Of a DNA stretch of 6,028 nt, positions 1 through 4,862 are shown piece after piece. Each line of letters opens with the position of its first letter. Within the stretch, counting starts at the first letter, position 1. The DNA is taken from NCBI GenBank assembly GCA_011375245.1, contig DRMA01000036.1, positions 1-6,028 of the forward strand, written 5' to 3'. Source of the DNA: Thiothrix sp. (GTDB taxonomy: Bacteria; Pseudomonadota; Gammaproteobacteria; Thiotrichales; Thiotrichaceae). The position numbers were made by a program, and so were the translations under genes. Below the pieces are notes generated by a model. The model was not told the DNA's origin, did no database searches, and worked only from the letters and a program-made list of their open reading frames with translations.

Positions 1-986
1 GCTGGATATCCTGATACCCCCATCGCCTTTACATTCGTACGACAAGCCCCACCTACCAGTGCAACACCTCCTCCTTTTGTTGTAAAAAGATGCCCCACAT
101 CATAATAATCACTACCAATAATATTGGTTATAAGAGTTTGGTTTTGTTGTAAAAAATCATCTACATTGCCATAAAAAGGATCATTACGAGAATCTGTAAA
201 AATAAGCTGATCATTATTATCGACTAACTCAAAGTGAATAGCTGCATCACGTTCATAGATATGATTAATACGATTAATCGTTGATGCAATAGCAGCCAAA
301 GCGGTCGCTTTTGTACCGCCATGTTGAGCCGTATATTCCCCCGTTGCACTCACCGCAAGGCGATATTTATGCACAGCACTATCACTAATAAACCCTGAAT
401 TTTTCTGTAGTTTTTCACCAATATTATAATCTGCATCAGCAGCATGATCATGTACCAATGCACATTGATGTGTATCACCTCTCTTTGCTTTTATCTCTGG
501 CATATTGTCATCTGGCTCTGCTTCCCAGTAACTATGATACATATTTTGTTCTTGCTGTTGCTCTTCTTGATCTGCAACATCTGTAATAGGATCAATATAA
601 GCTATTTTTCCTGTTGCAGTATGCAACATAGCGTGAAAGCCTGCTGGCGATAGATCAATACGTCCAACAACAATAGCATCATCACTTAAAACCTTATACG
701 TCCGTACATTGGGAAACTTTTGTTGTAACGTAATAGAAAGCGTTTGTGTGACCTGCACAGTAACCTTTTTATACGAGCCATCAGGTAAAGGTAACGTAAT
801 CAAAGACTGCTCATTAGCCGCTTGCTGTAAACCTTCCGCCATTTGCTCAATATCAAGTTGCAACAATAAATCAGTTTCCCCCTTACTCTTGGGTGCTGAC
901 TTTAGCTGCCATAAGCCGACCTCTGCTAGCACTGCTGAGGACATACATAAACACAAAATCAAAACAACAAAAGAGTAATAACGCAT
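1..986 (-). CDS. Secreted reprolysin-like zinc metallopeptidase, N-terminal part (cut by window edge)
   Basis: An open frame runs leftward from an ATG at 986 to the window edge without a stop, giving 328 residues. Residues 1-21 (MRYYSFVVLILC...VLA) form a signal peptide, with likely cleavage before EVG, so the product is exported. Residues about 64-133 (LPLPDGSYKK..., RIDLSPAGFHAM, KIAYIDP) resemble the propeptide-like region found in front of bacterial reprolysin-type peptidases. A Q/E-rich linker follows at about 139-148. Residues about 207-328 (KYRLAVSATGEYTAQHGG, INRINHIYERD, YYDVGHLFTTKGGG, GVSGYP) match the front half of a reprolysin/metzincin domain. In this family the HExxHxxGxxH zinc site comes soon after GVSGYP, so it should lie just outside the window and its presence is inferred. 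No strong Shine-Dalgarno precedes the ATG, but the signal peptide begins there. The expected role is protein degradation outside the cytoplasm; the substrate is unknown. Confidence 0.85.
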   Translation of the reverse strand, partial: MRYYSFVVLILCLCMSSAVLAEVGLWQLKSAPKSKGETDLLLQLDIEQMAEGLQQAANEQSLITLPLPDGSYKKVTVQVTQTLSITLQQKFPNVRTYKVLSDDAIVVGRIDLSPAGFHAMLHTATGKIAYIDPITDVADQEEQQQEQNMYHSYWEAEPDDNMPEIKAKRGDTHQCALVHDHAADADYNIGEKLQKNSGFISDSAVHKYRLAVSATGEYTAQHGGTKATALAAIASTINRINHIYERDAAIHFELVDNNDQLIFTDSRNDPFYGNVDDFLQQNQTLITNIIGSDYYDVGHLFTTKGGGVALVGGACRTNVKAMGVSGYP

Positions 987-1171
987 GACACAACACTCGG
1001 CAATAGTTAACAATGCCTCGATAGTGCTAAATACGTTAGCTAAGCTTAAGCAGAAGGGTTATTAATGTGCTTATAAATACGACACAGCGATCAAAAACAC
1101 GCCTATCTGCTCTACATAACCAGTTATTTGAACTGCGGTGTTTTTATGCAGATAATCTGAAAAAATTATTA
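987..1171. other. Spacer between metallopeptidase and DUF3301 genes
   Basis: This 185-bp AT-rich spacer separates two minus-strand genes. It must hold the end of the DUF3301 transcript and probably the metallopeptidase promoter. A TATAAG hexamer on the minus strand (plus 1071-1076) could be a -10 box, but no good -35 accompanies it. The main visible structure is the nested inverted repeat at 1104-1154. I see no protein or RNA gene here. Confidence 0.5.
1104..1154 (-). terminator. Nested inverted repeat, possible terminator of the DUF3301 gene
   Basis: The outer arms TATCTGC (1104-1110) and GCAGATA (1148-1154) are perfect 7-bp complements. Inside them, CAGTT (1121-1125) and AACTG (1131-1135) form a second, 5-bp hairpin. 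Read on the minus strand, the structure begins 17 bp past the DUF3301 stop and is followed by GGCGTGTTTTT, so a factor-independent terminator is plausible. The internal bulges are large and the stem is not GC-rich, so termination efficiency is uncertain. It could also be an RNA-stability element. Confidence 0.35.
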
Positions 1172-1525
1172 TTAATCAACATCTTCATCACCCTTCGTTT
1201 TCACCTGATTTTCTATAACAGTTCCTTCCTCATAATCAAGCTGAATTTGCTCTATATGCTGTCCTTTTAGCATCACCCTGCCTTCTCTACGCTCATTACC
1301 ATGAATACTAAAATCAAAACGATAGATACGTTGAAATGCTAAGCGACCTTGCTTGTTACGTACCAATTTAAGTGTTGTTAATGAGACCGTTTGATCAAGC
1401 AATTGTACCTCAATATCACGACAAGCCTTTGTGGCATAAGCCATTGCATTTTCTTTACTTTTCACAGAATCCAGCCAAAAATAAATTAAGCCAATAACAA
1501 TCAGTAGTACAATAATAGTATTCAT
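1172..1525 (-). CDS. DUF3301-type single-pass membrane protein, 117 aa
   Basis: The protein begins with one hydrophobic segment, residues about 2-17 (NTIIVLLIVIGLIYFW), then LDSVKSKENA. A soluble part of about 95 residues with a charged tail (KTKGDEDVD) follows. The pattern WLDS...A...A..AC, then QLLDQTVSLTTLKLVRN, GRLAFQRIYRFDFS and EGRVMLKGQ is what I associate with DUF3301, a family of uncharacterised small proteins of gammaproteobacteria. I chose the ATG at 1525 because it puts the membrane segment at the extreme N-terminus, as in the family. An upstream in-frame ATG at 1579 would add 18 residues (MSDLAVLTLTLG...) and run 31 bp into the divergent phosphatase gene. The ribosome site at 1525 is weak (AAAGAA, 4 nt before). 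Function is unknown; the protein is probably anchored in the inner membrane. Confidence 0.8.
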   Translation of the reverse strand: MNTIIVLLIVIGLIYFWLDSVKSKENAMAYATKACRDIEVQLLDQTVSLTTLKLVRNKQGRLAFQRIYRFDFSIHGNERREGRVMLKGQHIEQIQLDYEEGTVIENQVKTKGDEDVD

Positions 1526-1548
1526 AATGTTCTTTAAAGGTCGCCCTA
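1526..1548. promoter_or_regulatory. 23-bp divergent start region shared by DUF3301 and phosphatase genes
   Basis: Only 23 bp lie between the two divergent start codons. They contain the phosphatase ribosome site AAAGG (1536-1540), 8 nt before its ATG. There is no room for two promoters, so each promoter must lie inside the opposite gene's coding sequence. Nearby palindromes are TTAACGTTAA (1552-1561) and the inverted repeat CGCTCA-ttcat-TGAGCG (1573-1589), both inside the phosphatase 5' end and upstream of the DUF3301 gene. Whether they act as operators is not known. Confidence 0.5.
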
Positions 1549-2349
1549 ATGTTAACGTTAAAACTGCCAGATCGCTCATTCATTGAGCGCTTATTAATAA
1601 ATGTTGCTACTGAAGAAATATTGCCACGATTTTGTACCACTGGCTATGAAATTAAACAAGATGGTAGCCTGCTTACCGAAGCTGATTTAGCAACGGATCA
1701 AAGAATTTATCAAGTGCTCAAAGAAAAATGGCCTGATATTGCTTTTTTAAGCGAAGAAATGCCCCTTGCTGAACAGGAGGAAAAAGTGGCAACCGCAGAA
1801 CAACTATGGTGTCTTGATCCTGTTGATGGCACAAGTAATTTTGCAGCGGGTATTCCCTTATTTGCCACGTCACTAGCATTATTTAATCAAGGCGAAGTAG
1901 TAATGGCCTTTACCTATGATCCCCTACGCAAAGAAATGTTTAGTGCTGAAAAAGACCAAGGAGCATGGCTAAATGGCAAAAGACTTTGCTGTCAGCCAAG
2001 TGGTTTTAAACTAGAAGATGCAATTGCTATTGTGGATCTAAAACGCCTTCCCCCTCCTCTAGCACAACGTATCCTACTTCATCCACCTTATAAATCACAA
2101 CGAAATCTTGGTAGTTGCGTCCTTGAATGGGCATGGATGGCAGCTAATCGAGGACACCTTTATTTACATGGCGGGATGAAATTGTGGGATCTTGCCGCTG
2201 GCACATTACTATTATCTGAAGCAGGTGGCTATGCTTCGACGCTTGATGGAGAAGTTGTGTTTAAAACCTCAATGCAACCTCGTTCAGTCGTTATTTCACC
2301 CGATCAAGAATTGTTTAAGCAATGGTATCATTACTTAACACAGCATTAG
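1549..2349 (+). CDS. Inositol monophosphatase family protein (Mg-dependent sugar/inositol phosphatase)
   Basis: This 266-residue protein has the usual length and signature of the IMPase/FBPase/CysQ superfamily, which removes phosphate from small phosphoesters using Mg2+. The first metal motif is FLSEEM with E69/E70. The second is CLDPVDGTSNF (residues 88-98), with D90 and D93 as metal ligands and the GTS phosphate-binding turn. The third is KLWDLAAGTLLLSEAGG (211-227), with D214 as the last ligand. All metal-binding positions are intact, so it should be active. It is cytoplasmic, with no signal peptide. Family members act on inositol-1-phosphate, histidinol-phosphate, fructose-1,6-bisphosphate or 3'-phosphoadenosine phosphates; I cannot assign the substrate from sequence alone, and no pathway genes adjoin it. 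AAAGG at 1536-1540, 8 nt upstream, supports the start. It is divergent from the DUF3301 gene and does not appear to share an operon with the downstream gene, which is 261 bp away. Confidence 0.9.
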   Translation: MLTLKLPDRSFIERLLINVATEEILPRFCTTGYEIKQDGSLLTEADLATDQRIYQVLKEKWPDIAFLSEEMPLAEQEEKVATAEQLWCLDPVDGTSNFAAGIPLFATSLALFNQGEVVMAFTYDPLRKEMFSAEKDQGAWLNGKRLCCQPSGFKLEDAIAIVDLKRLPPPLAQRILLHPPYKSQRNLGSCVLEWAWMAANRGHLYLHGGMKLWDLAAGTLLLSEAGGYASTLDGEVVFKTSMQPRSVVISPDQELFKQWYHYLTQH

Positions 2350-2374
2350 CTCAAGATTTACGTGTTTCATATGC

Positions 2375-2443
2375 TTAGTATTCATTAAAAAAATTGATCA
2401 ATAAAAGAACACATAAAATATTATTATAACTAATGAATAGTAA
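2375..2443. repeat. 13-bp inverted repeat around a 43-bp AT-rich centre
   Basis: TTAGTATTCATTA (2375-2387) and TAATGAATAGTAA (2431-2443) are inverted copies that match at 12 of 13 positions. The centre contains the perfect palindrome ATTGATCAAT (2393-2402) and is otherwise A/T-rich. The long loop and lack of GC pairs do not suit an ordinary terminator. No target-site duplication is evident at the outer edges. It may be a transcript-end hairpin, a protein-binding site, or a chance product of AT-rich sequence. Confidence 0.45.
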
Positions 2444-2496
2444 TACTTGTTGGAAAGCTAGCAAAATCCTCACTACACTTAGCCGCGCGCAGATTG

Positions 2497-2527
2497 TTGA
2501 CAGCCATTGGCTAAAAACAAGTCTATT
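2497..2527 (+). promoter_or_regulatory. Candidate promoter with embedded palindrome
   Basis: TTGACA at 2497-2502 is a perfect consensus -35. The best -10 candidate is TCTATT (2522-2527), with a 19-bp spacer that is longer than ideal. The palindrome AGCCA-T-TGGCT (2502-2512) starts at the last base of the -35 and fills the first part of the spacer, where a bound repressor would block RNA polymerase. It would transcribe the exported-protein gene with a 5' leader of about 75 nt. Confidence 0.35.
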
Positions 2528-2610
2528 CGCAATAAGAGGAAGTTATCTACAGAATAACAGCCTAACTGTTTTACATTATACAATTCCCCTAGGATAAGGA
2601 TTTTAAACAT

Positions 2611-3012
2611 ATGAAAATTAACCTATTAGCAAGCTCTATCATTGCATTATCTGCATTTGTTTCTTTCAACGCATCTGCTTATGACGCGTATAACTTACAT
2701 AGCGACAAATGGGCTGTTGAATGTAGTGATGGCGAGCTTGCTTCCTTCTCTGGTGATGAAGCAGGTCTAAAAAATGCAGGTGGCGCTTTATGTGAAACTC
2801 ATGGCGGCCTTGCTGGCTCAAAAGAAGATATGACGGTAAAGAAATTTGCTGATGCTGAAACAGCTTCACCATTATCTGAAGGTAGAGCAGGAGAAAGTGC
2901 AACTGAAAATACAGCAGAAGATGCGAAAAAAGACCAAGCTGTTAGCATAAAAGATGCTACTGGTGCTGATGCAGAAAAAATGGAAGCTCCTGCTGGCGAT
3001 AACCAAAAGTAA
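2611..3012 (+). CDS. Small exported protein with two cysteines and acidic low-complexity tail, unknown function
   Basis: The 133-residue product starts with a clear Sec signal peptide (residues 1-23: MKIN, then a hydrophobic core, ending in NASA) cleaved before YDAYN, so it is periplasmic or secreted. The mature N-terminal part (about 24-70) is compact and contains WAVECSDGELASF and GGALCETHGGLAG. C38 and C61 are the only cysteines and could form a disulfide, and H64 lies close to C61. From about residue 71 on, the sequence is low-complexity, rich in Ala, Glu, Asp and Lys, and is probably disordered. I do not recognise the family. The ribosome site AAGGA at 2596-2600 sits 10 nt upstream. The gene has its own candidate promoter and is convergent with argH, so it appears to be a single-gene unit. 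The signal peptide, good ribosome site and coding-like composition argue that it is real. Confidence 0.85.
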   Translation: MKINLLASSIIALSAFVSFNASAYDAYNLHSDKWAVECSDGELASFSGDEAGLKNAGGALCETHGGLAGSKEDMTVKKFADAETASPLSEGRAGESATENTAEDAKKDQAVSIKDATGADAEKMEAPAGDNQK

Positions 3013-3035
3013 CCTAAACTAGCAAAGTGAAACAT

Positions 3036-3084
3036 GGAGGAGAGGAGAAACAACAAAGGTAATATTTTACTTACCCCTTCCTCC
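3036..3084. terminator. Possible bidirectional terminator between exported-protein gene and argH
   Basis: In the 80-bp convergent junction, GGAGGA (3036-3041) pairs with TCCTCC (3079-3084), and inside it GGTAA (3058-3062) pairs with TTACC (3071-3075). On the minus strand the inner stem is followed by TTTGTTGTTT, which would suit termination of argH. In the plus direction the T-run (about 3102-3109) comes well after the stem and lies inside the argH 3' end. Stems are short, so the call is tentative. Confidence 0.4.
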
Positions 3085-3092
3085 TGTTCAAC

Positions 3093-4481
3093 TTACAACA
3101 ATTTTTTTCTTGCCTGAATAACTTGTTGCTTTACTTGCTCAGGGGCGGTTCCACCTAAATGATTACGCGCTGCAACAGAGCCTTCTAGCGTTAATACTTC
3201 AAAAACATCCTGTTCAATACGTGTTGAAAATACTTTTAACTCATCCAAGCTCATTTCACTTAAATCTTTACCCACTTCAACTCCATAGCCTACGGCTTTT
3301 CCTACTATTTCATGTGCGTCACGGAACGGAATATGCTTACCAACTAAGTAATCTGCCAAATCGGTTGCTGTAGAAAAGCCACGCATTGCAGCTGCTCGCA
3401 TTAGCTTCGCATTAACTTGCACATGAGGCATCATATCGGCAAAAGCGCGTAAACTCCCCAATAGCGTATCCACAGTATCAAACAAAGGCTCTTTATCTTC
3501 TTGGTTATCTTTATTATAAGCCAATGGCTGACTTTTCATTAAGGTCAATAGTGCAATAAGATGCCCATTAACTCGACCTGTTTTTCCACGTACTAACTCG
3601 GGTACATCAGGATTTTTTTTCTGTGGCATAATTGATGACCCTGTACAAAAACGATCAGGTAAATCAACAAAACCAAACTGAGCGGATGCCCACAACACCA
3701 ATTCTTCTGAAAAACGGGATAAATGCGTCATAATAATTGCAGCAACAGCCGTAAATTCAATGGCAAAATCACGATCACTTACTGCATCCAGTGAATTATC
3801 GGCTGGGCGCTCAAAACCCAATAACTCAGCAGTATAAGCACGATCAATGGGATAAGTTGTTCCTGCCAACGCAGCAGCACCAAGTGGCATAATATTAATC
3901 CGTTTACGACAGTCCTGTAAGCGTTCAACATCACGCACAAGCATCTCATACCATGCCAGCATATGATGACCAAAACTAATGGGTTGAGCCACTTGTAAAT
4001 GCGTAAAGCCTGGCAAAATAGTATCAGCTTCACGCTCCGCCAATTCAACTAAGCCTCGCTGTAATCGTTGCAACTCCGCTTGAATAGCATCGACTTGTTC
4101 GCGCAGCCATAAACGAATATCGGTAGCAACCTGATCATTACGTGAACGCCCCGTATGCAACTTTTTTCCCGTATCACCAATGCGCTGAGTAAGACGCGCT
4201 TCAATATTCATATGCACATCTTCCAATGCAACAGACCATGCAAACTCGCCTTGCTCTATTTCTATCTGTATATCATCCAAACCTTGATGAATGGCTTGCT
4301 TTTCTTTCTCAGTCAACAATCCAACTTTTTCTAACATAGCAGCATGAGCTTTAGAGCCCGCAATATCATGCTTATAAAGACGCTTATCAAACATAATGGA
4401 AGCAGTAAAAGCTTCAACGAAGGCATCGGTGGACTCACTAAAACGTCCGCCCCACAATTTGGCGCTATTATTCTCATTCAT
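3093..4481 (-). CDS. argH: Argininosuccinate lyase
   Basis: The enzyme splits argininosuccinate into arginine and fumarate, the last step of arginine biosynthesis, and works as a cytoplasmic homotetramer. The 462-residue length matches the family (about 460). It opens with KLWGGRFSE (8-16), typical of ArgH. Conserved regions follow: DVHMNIEARL (88-97), HTGRSRNDQVATD (109-121), GFTHLQVAQP (158-167) with the catalytic-type H161, and the fumarase/lyase superfamily signature GSSIMPQKKNPD (281-292), whose loop carries the catalytic serine. The C-terminus (FRDAHEIVGKAV; RNHLGGTAPEQV) is also complete. No key residue is missing. The ATG at 4481 gives the expected N-terminus, although its ribosome site is weak. 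It is divergent from the algZ-type kinase gene, the same arrangement as in Pseudomonas, and convergent with the small exported protein gene. Confidence 0.98.
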   Translation of the reverse strand: MNENNSAKLWGGRFSESTDAFVEAFTASIMFDKRLYKHDIAGSKAHAAMLEKVGLLTEKEKQAIHQGLDDIQIEIEQGEFAWSVALEDVHMNIEARLTQRIGDTGKKLHTGRSRNDQVATDIRLWLREQVDAIQAELQRLQRGLVELAEREADTILPGFTHLQVAQPISFGHHMLAWYEMLVRDVERLQDCRKRINIMPLGAAALAGTTYPIDRAYTAELLGFERPADNSLDAVSDRDFAIEFTAVAAIIMTHLSRFSEELVLWASAQFGFVDLPDRFCTGSSIMPQKKNPDVPELVRGKTGRVNGHLIALLTLMKSQPLAYNKDNQEDKEPLFDTVDTLLGSLRAFADMMPHVQVNAKLMRAAAMRGFSTATDLADYLVGKHIPFRDAHEIVGKAVGYGVEVGKDLSEMSLDELKVFSTRIEQDVFEVLTLEGSVAARNHLGGTAPEQVKQQVIQARKKLL

Positions 4482-4511
4482 GATAAATTTTACTACTTTA
4501 AAAAAGCCTAA

Positions 4512-4520
4512 AACATAGCA
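4512..4520 (-). promoter_or_regulatory. Candidate extended -10 promoter for argH
   Basis: Read on the minus strand this is TGC-TATGTT, an extended -10 form (TGn followed by a TATAAT-like hexamer). It would start transcription around 4505, about 25 nt before the argH ATG. No good -35 lies at the right distance, which extended -10 promoters can tolerate. AT-rich context makes chance matches likely. Confidence 0.35.
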
Positions 4521-4603
4521 TAAATCATCGTACAGAAGCGAGAATTAAATTAGCAAAAACTTATAACAAAGAATACTATTTCGCCTTATCTTTAAACAAT
4601 TTG

Positions 4604-4612
4604 TGCTATAAA
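4604..4612 (+). promoter_or_regulatory. Candidate extended -10 promoter for the kinase-regulator operon
   Basis: TGC-TATAAA is an extended -10 with a near-consensus hexamer, facing the kinase gene. The expected -35 position has no clear match. It would make a leader of about 240 nt that includes the palindrome cluster at 4697-4716. Confidence 0.35.
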
Positions 4613-4696
4613 AATCAACACTTCAAATACGCTATTTCCTCATAAAAAAACCATCCACACTAAAAAAAACAACGCTAATCAGGTTTTCTTAACCAT

Positions 4697-4716
4697 TGAT
4701 TCAGGAATCACGTGAT
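4697..4716. promoter_or_regulatory. Overlapping palindromes, possible operator
   Basis: TGATTC-AG-GAATCA (4697-4710) is a perfect 6-bp-arm palindrome. It overlaps by four bases a second perfect palindrome, ATCACGTGAT (4707-4716). The pair ends 14 bp before the TTGATC -35 candidate at 4731, a typical place for an activator or repressor site. The binding protein is unknown. Confidence 0.4.
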
Positions 4717-4730
4717 ATAGTCCTCTGCGT

Positions 4731-4759
4731 TTGATCATCTTGCACTTCAGGTGTAGATA
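4731..4759 (+). promoter_or_regulatory. Candidate sigma-70-type promoter for the kinase-regulator operon
   Basis: TTGATC (4731-4736) and TAGATA (4754-4759) are separated by 17 bp, with a TG dinucleotide immediately before the -10. Both hexamers match the consensus at four positions. Transcription would begin near 4766, about 97 nt before the kinase ATG. This is a second candidate beside the one at 4604-4612; I cannot tell which is used. Confidence 0.35.
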
Positions 4760-4862
4760 ATCGAACCCAATAATAATAACAATAAAATTAAAAGAGGATA
4801 TTTGGTTCGTGTAAATACATAGCATAATAACTGCCACTAACAACGAGCCAACACAAGTAACA

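Larger units (their letters stand above)
2350..2610. other. 261-bp AT-rich spacer upstream of the small exported protein gene
   Basis: No gene is visible. From left to right it holds an inverted-repeat unit (2375-2443), a TTGACA element overlapping a small palindrome (2497-2512), a weak hairpin AACAG-cctaa-CTGTT (2556-2570), a TATACAAT run (2577-2584) that could be a second -10, and the ribosome site AAGGA (2596-2600). No clear GC-rich terminator follows the phosphatase gene. Confidence 0.5.
4482..4862. other. 381-bp divergent regulatory region between argH and the kinase gene
   Basis: This AT-rich region contains no convincing gene. It must carry promoters for both argH (leftward) and the kinase-regulator pair (rightward). 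Listed separately are promoter-like elements at 4512-4520, 4604-4612 and 4731-4759, and a palindrome cluster at 4697-4716. If the kinase operon starts at the 4604 element, it would have a 5' leader of roughly 240 nt. Confidence 0.6.

Noticed and set aside
444..978. Plus-strand open frames at 444-653 and 709-978
   Set aside because: Both are antisense to the metallopeptidase coding frame, which has a signal peptide and family motifs. Their cysteine-rich, hydrophobic translations look like reverse-strand artefacts.
1067..1270. Plus-strand 67-codon frame across the spacer and the DUF3301 3' end
   Set aside because: It overlaps the DUF3301 gene antisense, has no ribosome site that I can see and no recognisable protein features.
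1455..1640. Minus-strand 61-codon frame between the DUF3301 and phosphatase genes
   Set aside because: It overlaps both genes in another frame. The translation is not protein-like, and the DUF3301 and phosphatase reading frames explain the region.
2393..2402. ATTGATCAAT as an FNR/CRP-type site
   Set aside because: The half-sites TTGA and TCAA abut without the four-base spacer of the FNR consensus TTGAT-N4-ATCAA, so the match is superficial.
4804..4811. GGTTCGTG as an AlgR-like binding site upstream of the kinase gene
   Set aside because: It shares only the GTTCGT core with the Pseudomonas AlgR consensus CCGTTCGTC (6 of 9 positions), and a single partial match is not enough to claim autoregulation.
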